A DNA stretch of 64,000 nucleotides from Allacma fusca. Taxonomy: Eukaryota; Arthropoda; Collembola; Symphypleona; Sminthuridae. Below are positions 1-11,436 of the stretch, piece by piece (position 1 is the stretch's first letter; each line of letters starts with the position of its first letter). A program made the translations under genes and the position numbers. Location: the NCBI GenBank assembly GCA_947179485.1, contig OX359246.1, positions 24,676,001 through 24,740,000 of the forward strand, given 5' to 3'. The notes beneath the pieces are model-generated. The model was not told the DNA's origin. It searched no databases and was given only the letters and a program-made list of their open reading frames with translations.

Positions 1-2225
1 AACGCTTTTACAAATGACGCGACCAGTGTGGATCTGGATACGAAAAATCAAAAAGTTGCCAAAAAGGATGACACCATTGACAAAAATTCAACGAAGGACG
101 CGATCTATAACGAAAGCGTGAATACGGACGGGACGGACCGAGATACAAAGGACGAAACAATTTTGGATGGCACAACAAACGACGCGGTCGATAGTAAAAA
201 CGTCATTAAGATATCCATTGACCATGTCAGCTCCCCGAAAGACGACACCGGTGTGAATAATATTATACAGGATGCCTAAAACGATGTAATTGTCCCTCAG
301 GCTGACAGCAATAGAGACGTTGTCAAAATAATGTCGACTGTTGATGGTCACGTCAAAACGGCCGAATCTGCGCGATCGGATAAAACAAATGCTGATGTGA
401 CAACACAAGACACGGCTAAATGTAACGCAGCCCAACCAGAGACAACAAGCAATGTAGTTGTAAATAATGGCGCAGAAAAAATGACCGTAGTTAGTCCCCT
501 TAACAAATTAGCGCGATAATTAGTTCCACAGGAGAGTTGTAAAACACCCAGCAATTCTACCAGATGAAGTCAAAGAAGAACTCCATCTGCCAGAAAAAAC
601 TGACAAAAAATGTTAAGCCACTCGAAGACCGTTCCGTCAGAGATACTGCTGCAGAAAATGAACTTTTGGCTGTTAAAACTGGAGGTAATTGTTTTACAAT
701 GTGTGCCATTTAAAAATATTTTTTGTTTTCTGAATATTTGCTAGTTAATTAATTCGCATCCGCTTATATTCTTCCTGTGACGCCTTCATCATCTGTGCTT
801 TCAGAAGCAACACGTAAGACGAAAATTACAAAACCCATTACTGTACCTAAGACAGAAATAGAGCTTCCTTCGGGTTTCCGAAATCCCGAAGTTCCGTGTT
901 CGGAAACGGAACGGAACAATTTCGGAACATTCTTTTTGATTCCGTCATTGAATCGGGACAAAACCGGAACATGAGCACTTGTACCGATAATATCGGGACC
1001 GGGACGGTTCAGAGCATCGGTACGAAAAATGTCCCATATAATTTATTTCACCGGAAAGCGGAATTGTTCTGTTCCGTTCCGAACCGATCCCGGTACAATT
1101 TCTGAAGTGTCGCGCCATCGTTCAACTAGAATGGAAACACATTTCTTATCGCTCTGGCTTGTAAGCAGTTTTTTGCCAAAATAACGAAATTGGATGAACA
1201 CAGTTAGATTTAATTTACGCAAATGCTTATATGTAATGCGAGTATCCTTTTCCATGAAAATCAACAGAATAACTAATTTTGTTTAATAAACATGGGCATG
1301 GGCGATTTTTCTTGAAATGAAAATTCTGAAATCGAAATTATTAGCAGCAATGAAGCAAGCTTGCAGGAAATTAACACTTAGGCCATTGAAGTCCACACGC
1401 TACAAATATTTATTGCTAAAAAATAATTAATAATAATTTTATAATACTGCACAGTAGTTCTTTTTATGTGGCCTAATTATTATTAAATATTATTTTATAT
1501 AATTAAATAATAGCATTCCCTAGCATCCAATCTATTAAAAGTATACCATGTATATTAAGTTTTCAGTAATTTGTACACGCGTTTCATGTATATGTTGTGA
1601 AAAATTCCGGGATATTTCGGAACGGAACGGGTTCGGAACGGAAAAACTAGCATAATACGGAACGGAACACAACCTGTAACGGAAAAAATACTTTACTCCT
1701 TTGTTCCGAACGGTGTCAGTTCAAATGTTCCGATGTCCCGACAGCCGGAACGGAACCGGGAACAATATTATTTGTAGGTTTCGGAACGGAACGGAATTTC
1801 GTACGGAACAAAAATGTTGAACACGTTGGAAGCTCTAGACAGAAACACCTGCAATAACATGTGTCGTCGTAACTGAACCAGCCCTAGCCCACGAACCTGG
1901 TATCAATACTCTTCAACAATCAGCACCAGTAGATAAAACCGCTGACAACAATTCAATATTACCAGCAAAATCTGCATGTAATTTCCTTGCCTTAGCTGTA
2001 ATAACAGCGCCAACAACAAATAAAATAATGGATCCTTATAAGTCTACTGTCTACTTCATCTCCTGCACAAACGCAAGAATTGCAACCAGAAGTTTCATCA
2101 ACACACCCGCAAGGGCCCGTTTGACGGGTATAAGCAGCCATGTACATATGTGTGTATACTGAAGCCACTGACAATGAGAGCGTGTCACAGGATGGCATGG
2201 CATTTATTTTGAAACTCAACAATTA
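1..2225 (+). pseudogene. Decayed Asp/Thr/Asn-rich reading frame, unit 1 copy
   Basis: I do not recognise this gene. An open frame runs from the left edge to a TAA at 277-279 and resumes in the same frame to 519. It encodes a very hydrophilic chain rich in Asp, Thr, Asn and Lys. Further Thr/Pro/Val-rich coding-like sequence lies at about 777-858 and 1838-2130, split by a hAT insertion. The same stretch recurs at 20460-21350 with its own frameshifts, and the TAA after the first block is present in both copies. That suggests either a dead gene already broken before duplication or an exon boundary that I cannot place. No signal peptide or known domain is visible. The base composition of the region is ordinary for the window. 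Confidence 0.35.
859..1837. mobile_element. hAT-type non-autonomous element A (GGAACGG word array)
   Basis: 979-bp element with 10-bp perfect inverted ends (TAGAGCTTCC ... GGAAGCTCTA) and an exact 8-bp target duplication GACAGAAA at 851-858 and 1838-1845. The duplicated copy of this locus has the unfilled site (GACAGCAA at 20918-20925), so the insertion postdates the duplication. Both flanks inside the ends carry many copies of CGGAACGGAAC-like words in both orientations (870-1105 and 1600-1810). The middle (1110-1600) is AT-rich with no coding signal. Confidence 0.9.
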
Positions 2226-2893
2226 ACTTTTCCAATAATATTTCTGTTACTGAATAGACGTTGTTTACAAAATTAACCTGTTTTTTACAATGAAGTTGTA
2301 ATACAAATAACTTGGCTGTAATTTAGGAATATTATTATTTGTATTATGGATTTTAATAATTTATTGAAGATCACATTTGTCCACAATTTCTTGCTGGAAT
2401 ATTGCTGGGATACAGCCCGATTTTCCGTTCTGTGGTAAATGACATATGGGAAGGAAGATGTTAAAATTAATATCGACTGTAATAAAAAAATTATTTTTCA
2501 CAATTTATTTTCAATACAATCTAAATACAGATAGGGAAATAAATTCCCCTAAAAGCAGCATACTACACCTTCACTATTTGCAATTTGCATACTTGCAAAT
2601 GCATCATTGGCATTAGTCATAAACTTTAACAACTGGATTCTTGTGACTTGTAACACATAAAAAATCCAGGTGCTCTCATTGACTTTCATTTAATTTAAAA
2701 CAATCCCACAATAGCGTATTCATTTCAAGTATACTAATTATTTATTCCGGGACACGCAAATATGTGTCTGTACCTATGGCTCATGGGTTTACGAATACGA
2801 TTTGGAAGAAACCAAACAGCAGAAACATATCTATACATATGTACGGTACCCCAACCGGGTTAAAACGAACATTTCAATACTGTAGCAAACAAA

Positions 2894-5038
2894 CAGGCTC
2901 TCCGGAACGTTCTAAAAAGTGGGGGGACAACATTTTTAATTCGTCTTAGTTTTTTTTCTAGTGACCATATACAAACGTATGTATGTACATACTATGTACA
3001 TAAAAGGTTACACATAATTTTTCGTTAGCTAATCATATAATCATGCAAATTATATATCTTGTAATTTTTAGAAAGAAGCTTCAGCTTTCACATAAGACAC
3101 AAATATCATATTAGAAACCTTTTCTTACAAACCCTAGACACTAGCAAAATGTTATAGATTTCAAATAGAGGCACTGCTTGTTAACTAGCTACGGGAATGG
3201 TTCGATCTGTTCTTTATTTTTTGGTCTGGTTAGGTCCAAGCAACATCTGTTCCATAATCTGGATTAGAGCTACTTTTGGGATCGGGATACACCCGGGAAT
3301 TGGGTTCGGGATCGGGTTCGAGTTCGGGTGTCTAATTAATGTTCCCAAATACTTTGGGACCAGGTTCAGGAACATGCTCAGCAGACCCGGGATTTCGGGA
3401 TCGGGACCGGGTTTGGGAACGGGTTCAAGCTTGATAAAGGTATTCGTGTTCCCGTCGGGAACCGGGAACATCCTCGTTCCCACACCCGTTACACGCTTCA
3501 CGTTCCCGGGAACTATAAACGCATCCATCTATCGGAGAAAAAATACAAAACATGCACGGCTTCCATCGTTAAAGTGTTGAGATAATAATTTTACGTAAGC
3601 GACATGAGCCGTTTCGCATATTGTCAGTTGGCATCGCATAGTAGTGATTTCCGCCTACTGTAACTTGCAAGATGAAAGTTATTGCAAAACTCATAGTGGG
3701 AATCGTTTAAGAAGTCCTCCTGCAGCTTTTTCGGCAGCGCAGACCAGACGTTTAGTTTTATGGCCATTTTAAATAGTGCCGAAATCCATTGTTGCATGGT
3801 ACGCATGCATAAGTATTGCTAAATCAATAAAAATATGAAGAAAAAAAATTGATTTGCACTAACTGCACTGGTCTCGGGAACGAGTCCGGGTTCAAGGGAT
3901 TCGGGATCGGGATTGGGAGCAAATTTTATCTGATCTCGGGTTCGGGATCGGGATCGGGTTTGAGATCAACGATTCAAGCATATTTAAAATCTGGGTTTTT
4001 GTGCACTTGATCCCAGTATTTCGGGAACGGATTCGGGTGTGAGTCCGAAAATATTGATGACCCGATTTCCGGGATCGGGTTCGGGAATGGGATCAAACTT
4101 TTCGTTCCCACAAGTAGCTCTAATCTGGATCCATTCTCCGGTAGATTTACCCGTACCTGACGAAATATACCAAATTTGGAGGCGTTGAATTCTTGGAAGT
4201 AAATGTTTCTCCAAACATGTATATTTGATGGCAATTATTAATATCCTGAAATAAACTCCTTTGGCGGACGTTTTACAGTGATAGAGACCGTTGTATTCTT
4301 TTCAATAGTATCAGCTCCAAAAACCTATCGAGTTTAAAATTTTCTCCGACCAAATTGTCCGTTATGCTCCTAATACAAGAATGGTATTAACTTTTGATCC
4401 AGAACAAAATTTTGGTCTGGATCTATCTGGTAAGGGGAGGTCAAATTGTCCGACAAAGGTAGTGGGAAACAATATTCCAAATTTAAAAAGGTCAACAATA
4501 GCAAAGAATGATGGATATAAAAATATCATCTAATTCCTTGATGACTCGCGTTTCGTTGAATTCCTAAGTTACTATTTAAAGTATCACCCTATCACACAAT
4601 TTCAACCCTGAAACTTTGTTGCAATATTGACATAAAATCACTTAAGTTCAAAATCATTAGCAAGGATAAAATGAGTTTTAAAAAATATATTTCCTATCTC
4701 CTCCTAAACCATGACTAGTGTCATGGACCACAAATTTCGCTACTTAATTTGGTAGTTACCTAGATGAGTCGATCTCCACAAGTAAGAATATACCAGAATG
4801 AAAAAGATATTTAGCAACACGGTGTAAGCATTTTTGTTTAGAAGAAATAGATTCTTTGATGTTTTTAAATACAACTAATATCAATTTGAGCAGGATTCTT
4901 AAAAAAATGAAGCTTAATTACTGTCTTAACAGTAAAAAGTCAGGAAAAGGCTTCTTAGGAAGTAGTATAGCCTGTCCTTCCCTGACGTTTTTTGGGAGGG
5001 ACAATGTCCCCCCTGTCCCCCTTATTCCGGAGTGCCTG
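2894..5038. mobile_element. hAT-type element M, host of nested element B
   Basis: 2145-bp insertion with inverted ends CAGGCTCTCCGGAA and TTCCGGAGTGCCTG (one mismatch at the sixth base) and an exact 8-bp duplication CAAACAAA at 2886-2893 and 5039-5046. The empty site is in the duplicated unit (CAAAGAAA, 22870-22877). Subterminal GGGGGACA / TGTCCCCC words occur near both ends (2920-2935, 5000-5022). A second hAT element occupies 3265-4122. No transposase frame is recognisable. Confidence 0.85.
3265..4122. mobile_element. hAT-type non-autonomous element B (GGGATCGGGTTC word array), nested in M
   Basis: 858-bp element, inverted ends TAGAGCTACTTTTGGG and (on the other strand) TAGAGCTACTTGTGGG, with exact 8-bp duplication ATCTGGAT at 3257-3264 and 4123-4130. 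The inner flanks are arrays of GGGATCGGG / GGGTTCGGG / GGGAACGGG words (3278-3510 and 3870-4100) mostly on the same strand at both ends. The long overlapping open frames here are a by-product of the word periodicity, not genes. Confidence 0.9.
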
Positions 5039-5201
5039 CAAACAAATAACTATCATATACAAGTATTCATTCGCCAATCTAGACTATTGGGTTGACAAGA
5101 CAAGTGATAGTAATAGTAATAATAAATAACATGTTCTTCCATTTGCACGTAACAGCACGCAATCGTTCATCATTCTTTAAAAATTACAGTTTATTTTCAG
5201 A

Positions 5202-8097
5202 ATGTACCAGAAATATTTGCATTTCGCCCTATTTTTAATTACCTTCCCGAAATATCTTCGATGTGAGGACGATGCAGGCTGGATCTCCAACTGCAAAACT
5301 GGATTTAACATAAGCTCATCGCAGTGCGCATATGGGGTTTGGCTAGACCGAGACATAAAACCAGGCTGCGTCTGCGTGAAGGGTCTCTGGGTCCTGAATA
5401 CAAAACATTGCGAAAACACAGACCTCTTGCTCTTTGGAAACGGAGACTGTTTCTCAATAGAAAACAGGGTAACTTAAAATCATTCAAGTGCAGATAAAAT
5501 TTGAATGTGCATTTTTAATGCTTAACAATTTTCACAATATTTTTCCCCAGATCCGGAAAATCACTTACTTAGGTTCCCCTTTCGCAGCCTTCGCTCCAGC
5601 AACTTTTATCTCGGAGAAAAATAAAAGCTGGGTATTCCAACTTTCCGAGGGTCTGTCTTTGGAGAGTAATCAACCAATTCGTATAATCCGAATCAACCCT
5701 ATAACCCACTTTTACTACCAACTCCCATCGCAATCAAAGGTCTGCATCGATGAGGCCCTCAAAAATGCTACCCCATCGGTCTCCAGCCTGTTTTCCTACA
5801 TTCTAGGCGACCAAACCTTAAATCACGTCTCGGTCATAAAATTCTCCAGAAGTCCTCCTTTCGTACAATTCTCAACTGAAGATCCCCATCATACACAGTG
5901 TACCCTCCAAAGCTTACAACTAGAGTCAGGAAAACACCTAAGTTTCCAGAAGTTCCAACTGAGCCTGGGTCAAGGGATTTATCTCGGAGCGGAGAAAGTT
6001 GTTCCATCAGATGGAAATTGTTCCAATAGCTGCCAAATCCACAGAAGAGAAAAACGATTTCTGCCAGATCCCACATTCGACGTGACAGGATACTACGGTT
6101 TTAGTTTATCTGCCGACAATTCACTTAATTTGAATACCATTCAGAGTTATATAAAAGAACAAAACGTTCGGATTATCAAAAGCGAGCTGAATTACATGAA
6201 GAACTTACAATCTCCGCCCGAACTTCGACTGAATGACTCGACGTACGAATTTTTGGAAATGTCCCGGGTCATTTTAAATACCCTTTGCCCCGTTCCGGAA
6301 ATCCCCGAATCGCTCACTAAGGCTCTAAACCGACTCTTTAGGTACATTCTAGTGGAAAGGAGAGAGAACAATTTGTACGGGCAACTTGACCCAGTGGAAA
6401 GTGAGCATGCGCAAGTGATGACGGTTTTGGAGTCTTGCTACAACCAGTCCAATGCCTACGAGTTTATTATTGCATATATTGCACCTGAAGACCTTTGTGA
6501 GCTGGATCATGTAAGACTTTTCGACTCGTTAGTGACTTCTCGCTATAAGGGATTTTGCGATACAACTCATTGGGATTTGCAGTCCCGATTCCCGTTTACA
6601 CAACGTGTTTCACAATGCTTATAAGGGATAATACTTATAAGGACAAATTTTCTCGGTCCTTTGAGGTTCCCTTATAGCGAGAGTTGACTGTACTTTTTTC
6701 AAAGCACTCCCTTTACAGCCTTCCCGAACGTAATTTGTTGTCCCGCCATGATTTGCCTAAACAAAATGGGAATCATGAAGTTTATCCCCAATGAGTTAAT
6801 ATTCTTTAAATTTAATGAGTATCACCTTATACTGGATACTACAACTTCCTCTAAATGATTATAATTAATTTTACCCAAGCAGTTCCATTGCACGCTAAAA
6901 CAATTGACTGGAACAATTTCAAGATTTAGTTTCAAAACAGTTTTTACTATTTTTGACATCCAATTTTAGGCGTCAACTATTTTTTCTGGAAGATTGTATT
7001 TAAAGAAAATAATATTAAAAAATTGAGGAAGAAATTATTAAAATTGGCACAAAATGGGAAGTTCCATCGGTATACGACCTGGAATTTGGAAATAACCTGT
7101 TATCCCTACCCTCATTTTTCCTTACGTATTTCAATTGAATTAATTTCCAATGAATTATCCGACAGATTAGTTCACCAAAGGACAACAATACTGGTGCTTA
7201 CATCGAACCTAATCATTTTATATGTACTTGCACGAAGGAATACAAGGGTGTAGCCTTCAATAGCACAGTGAACAATACATGTAACGCCACTAATCCCCTT
7301 GAAGCTCCCTACATGTGGAATTACCCAACTAGCGACTTTGTTGTAGAGGCCATGTGGAAAACCTTCCAGTTCACTCACTTCCAGTGTGCCAAGTACTTCG
7401 AAGTAGACACGCGAGCTGCATCGATGTTTCACGAGAAGCTCGAGAGGCTCTTCCATGCCGATGTGATTTTCAGATGGTGATTTTAATACTATGTACAAAT
7501 AATCATAGAATTGTCATTCCTGTAATAAGTGTTCCCGAAAATTAAAATTAAGGGATATTTTTGACTATTTAAGTTAGACTAGCAGCAGCCCTGTGCTACA
7601 CAGGAACAATTACTTGGAGAGGTGGTAGTGTGAGTGTAGAGGCTTAATCGCTTACAAATCAAGCCCAGTCGTGGAGGCTTACTGTATGCCTAAATCTTGC
7701 GGCCTGATCTTAAGAGTAGAGCGCGAAATTTAAAAGCCACAAACTCCATTCCTAGGTCATTAATTTATAAGGATTGATTTTTACGCGAATGTATATCTAT
7801 ATACGTAGGTTTAATCCAGGCAATACTTCCCAGAAGTTATGGGAGTACATTTTCATGGGATACAACCTCAAGGAGTACACAAAGGCAATGGATATGTGCC
7901 TCTGTGCGGCTCGATACTGGTCGGATTACCCCCAGCCCATGGTGAGGCCAGTGATACCGGTTTTTAAGAAGAAGAGAAGTCTGAGATTTGGAGTAGACGG
8001 GGCCCACAATGACATTGTGGAGGAGTCAAATCTCAATGCACAGTGTTTGCAGCATCCTTGGGATCCCGTGCAGGACATGAATGGACAGAGTTGTTGA
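5202..8097 (+). CDS. Cys-rich secreted protein family, copy 1 (four exons)
   Basis: Unrecognised family. Exons 5202-5468, 5551-6510, 7166-7476 and 7809-8097 join in frame to 608 residues. All junctions are GT-AG and the exon sizes match the two paralogues. Residues 1-20 form a hydrophobic signal peptide. Exon 1 then encodes a compact Cys-rich segment containing GCVCVKGLWVLNTKHC. The large exon 2 is hydrophilic and ends its first half with RREKR (about 254-258), a proprotein-convertase-type site. Exon 3 carries a C-T-C motif, several N-x-T sites and WKTFQFTHFQCAKYF. Exon 4 carries MCLCAARYW and a second basic site KKKR (about 566-569) before a 39-residue tail ending in Cys. This suggests a secreted, disulphide-bonded precursor cleaved into two or three chains. 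Function is unknown. Confidence 0.8.
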
Positions 8098-8659
8098 AAT
8101 ATTAGAGACATAATTATGATTATTTGTGATTCGCATTTATTTAAGTCAATGAATATTTATTCTGTTACCACAATTTTTTCATTTTATCTAGAAAAAAATA
8201 TATTTATTTGGTCAACAACTTTAGTCAACCGAGGGCTTTTCAGCAGAGCTGCGTTCAAGTCAAGTTATTTTAGATAACTTGACTTGAACTTGACTTGAAC
8301 TTGAAAAATTGTCTAAACGAGGTATCCGTACTTGTACTTGATGAATCAAGTTTTTCAAGCAACTTGAGTATTCAAGTACACGATTTTCAAGTTCATTTTG
8401 TAGAACTTGAACTTGGTTAGAACTTTACGTTCAAGTTGGACACATAACTTGACTTGAACTTGTACTTGAACTTGATTATTCAAGTATTTTTTTCGTAAAT
8501 GAATAAACATTACTAGAAATTGTGTCCACAATTATTATAGCTGATAATGGTTCGGCCGTAATAAGAATAAACTAAACGTCATACGGACGATATTCTTTAC
8601 TTTAAAATTACTAAAAAGTTTAAAATACATGGTCAAATAAATGTAAGCATTGTAGTCTA

Positions 8660-9005
8660 CTGTCGGGGCATTTGGAAATGAGACTTGGCCAATTAAGGAC
8701 AGGTGTGTTACGCACGCCTCTCTTGCCTCCGATAGGCTTGTACTTGTTACCATAGAGTGACTATCAGTCATCGATTACTTGTCAACCATAGATTGACTCT
8801 TTATCTGTAATATGGTAATCTGTGTGAGTCAACCATCGAGTTTCAATTGTTAATCCGGTTGCAGGAGATTTACATTGCATCTGCATACATGCTTTTATTT
8901 CGCGCGGAAAGTCATGAAAAATCATCGGCCTATCAGAGGCAAGAGAGGCGTTTGTAACACACCTGTCCTTAATTGGCCAAGTCTCATTTCCAAATGCCCC
9001 GACAG
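8660..9005. mobile_element. Hairpin MITE flanked by TA
   Basis: 346-bp element with about 79-bp inverted arms (8660-8738 and 8927-9005, a few mismatches) starting CTGTCGGGGCATTTGG, with TA directly outside both ends (8658-8659, 9006-9007). This is the form expected of a Tc1/mariner-type miniature element. The loop has no coding signal. Confidence 0.75.
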
Positions 9006-10029
9006 TAATTTACTAATTTCTATAGTTAACACGTTAGCAATCATATTATTGGCCTGTTCACATTATGTTGCACTCGTTTGGTGAGTTTAACCAGCAGTTA
9101 TAATCATGAATATTTGTGGTCGTTAATTTTGCTTAACCAATATTTAGATATAAGATTGGTTGTTGTTCATCTGCGCCATCATGTTTATTATCAGCAAAAA
9201 TAATTCTTACAGGCAATAATACATTGCTCTTAAACTTCTTCTTAGCTTCAGAACAGGTGAACTAAACAATCACTTCATTTTTATAATGGAACAAGAACCC
9301 CGAGTATCTTCCTTTATCAAATCCAAGCCTGTCTGTACACATTTGAAACTACCCGCTCGAATCATCATAGAGAGCAAGTAACTCAATGCTGTCGACGCCA
9401 TGGGGTTTCTGTCTGACGTCGGCGTCTTAAGACTAAACGAGATAGCGACATGTCCTAGGTCTATGCCTTGCTAAACTATACCATACAAGCCACCAGCCAA
9501 TTGATTAATCACACCATATCACACCAGTTATAAGAGATAGCATAGAGCTTATGACTCTCAATGGCGCAATCCTAACCGTACGCTTACGGTGTAGTTGATA
9601 CAGTATACTGCTCATTGTTAGTGTAGTTGCCAATCTCTCAAAATCTCTCCAAAAATTAACTGTAGTTTTCTATTGTAATGTAATAATAAACTACTGATGA
9701 AAAACTATCCTTCAGACCATAAATCATTTGATTATACGCAACATAGAGTTCAAGCGCTACTACTATAAATACTTTATTGGGCTTTCAATGCACTTCCCAA
9801 CTTCCCCATTTCATTTTTCCTCTAATAATTCCAAACCGACGTGTCTCTCTATGCGTTCATATTCCTACCACAACTACGACGAGTACTGTACTCCGTACAA
9901 TACCCAATAAGTATGAATGTGATTGTGTAAGGGCAAACTACGTGATCTTTATTTGCTTAAGTTGGCAACACGCACGTGACGGGACAATTTCGGAACAAAT
10001 ATTAATCCCACATTTTGCCAAATTATTGC

Positions 10030-10385
10030 AGGACTGGATGGGACAAATATTTTTGCCCCCAGTTACTTCAGGTCGGGATCGGCAAAAAAATATTTGTGCC
10101 TCGAGATATTTCAGGACGTGATCGGGACAAATATTTTTTCACCGAGTTATTTCATATCATCATCGGGAAAAACTAATTTATTTTTCGGGAATCATCTGCG
10201 GGACAAATACTTTTTCACCGAGTTACTTCAGGTCATGATCGGGACAAACTAATTTGTTTTTCGGGAATCATCTGCGGGACAAATAGTTTTCCAAGGTTTT
10301 CGGGACTCGGCAGAATATCCTGCGGGACCAATTTTTTTGCTCCAAGGATTTCAGAATCGGACGGAATTTTCTGCTGGATAAATAA
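10030..10385. repeat. Degenerate tandem repeat of about 35-50 bp (GGGACAAAT unit)
   Basis: About eight units, each opening with GGGACAAA or a close variant, then T-rich sequence, then TTACTTCAGGTC or GGAATCATCTGC. Two unit types alternate between 10120 and 10275. It lies inside element C and may be a further word-array end whose partner is lost. Confidence 0.6.
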
Positions 10386-10422
10386 AAACACAAAAACATG
10401 CCGTATAAACAACAAATTTGAA

Positions 10423-10790
10423 GCTGCTCCAAATCAGTTTTGTGATGACAGTTAATAAAAGTCAAGGACAAAAATTTGATCGCCTTGGAACTTGTTTGTC
10501 ATCACCAGTTTTCACACATTGTTAGTTGTATGTGGCATTTGCTGGAGCTACATAGGTCGGGGAAAAATAAATTTCAAAATTGCTGATATCGACCAGCAAG
10601 GTAAATTAATTGAGGAGAGTAACTCAATATTTACTACCAACGTTATTTTAAGGAGGTTTTCAGCGGTTAAGTTAAATGAATTAACTTCACGCGGAAATAA
10701 TAAACTACCTCCATCTATAGATAAAACATTGGGCATGGGCAGGGCCTTTGGACATTTTTCAAGAGCGATCAACCATGATTTTTTGGTGTA
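10423..10790 (+). pseudogene. Helitron-type PIF1 helicase fragment
   Basis: Frame +: a stretch beginning KLLQISFVMTVNKSQGQKFD continues to FDRLGTCLSSPVFTHC, a stop, LYVAF, then a further stop and frameshift into KINFKIADID (to about 10790). The NKSQGQ-x-xDR...SPVF-H...LYVAF pattern is the C-terminal helicase motif of Helitron rolling-circle transposons. Stops at about 10521 and 10551 and the frame change show it is dead. It is a fragment of under 130 codons. The rest of a Helitron protein is not here. Confidence 0.7.
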
Positions 10791-10854
10791 ATGTAATGTA
10801 AACTATTGGAAATGAGTTGTACTACTGGAATAATTCTCTTATACTAGACGGGCA

Positions 10855-11297
10855 CTGCACAGCCACCAATTGATGGCTCAGCAAAGCAAATGGAAATTGG
10901 GATGGTAGTAAATAGTTGCATGCAATCGCTGGGTGTGCAGCGCTATTGTCGTGGTTGTATCTAAGCCGCGTTGAATAACTGAATAAATTTGAATATCAAA
11001 TCCGTATTATTCCAAGACGTAGACGGCCCACCGGGCCCACTCTTTCAAATTAGAAGAGACGATTACATTGACCAGCGAAGCGGGCTACCTTTCTAGTCAA
11101 GAATATCCTTATCCTCTCTTCTAAGTTGAAAGAGTTGATAGTGAAAGTGACCGTGATGGTAAGAATCAAATATTCGCGCGCTCTAGATGCATCGACGACC
11201 ATAGCTCTGCTCAGCTAGCTATTGCATATAGCTATTTCCTATCATCGCAACTTACATCTGCCTTGCTTAGCCAACAATAGTTGGCTGTGCAGTGCTA
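10855..11297. repeat. Inverted-repeat element of about 440 bp
   Basis: The left edge reads CACTGCACAGCCA then ATTG-TGGCT-AGCAA; the right edge is the reverse complement of the same pattern with a few changes (about 30 bp). A second internal inverted pair (CTCTTTCAAATTAGAAGAGA near 11040 and its partner near 11115) suggests a foldable miniature element. I see no convincing target duplication, so its superfamily is open. Confidence 0.5.
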
Positions 11298-11436
11298 GTA
11301 AAACAATAAGTCGAGACTTTGAACTACACGAAGTATGGAAACAGGACACAAGAATTATTCTCGATCTCGACCACTGGGCTTCGTGGAGGCGATTTTAATG
11401 CCGATGAAATAAAAGCAAACTCAAAGATGTTATTAT

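Noticed and set aside
3197-3580. Open frames of 100-130 codons on both strands
   Set aside because: They lie in the GGGATCGGGTTC word array of element B. A short period without stop codons keeps several frames open at once; the peptides are simple Gly/Pro/Ile repeats.
7580-7750. Possible SINE in intron 3 of secreted copy 1
   Set aside because: Extra DNA compared with copies 2 and 3, somewhat G+C richer, but no tRNA-like A and B boxes, tail or target duplication that I could support.
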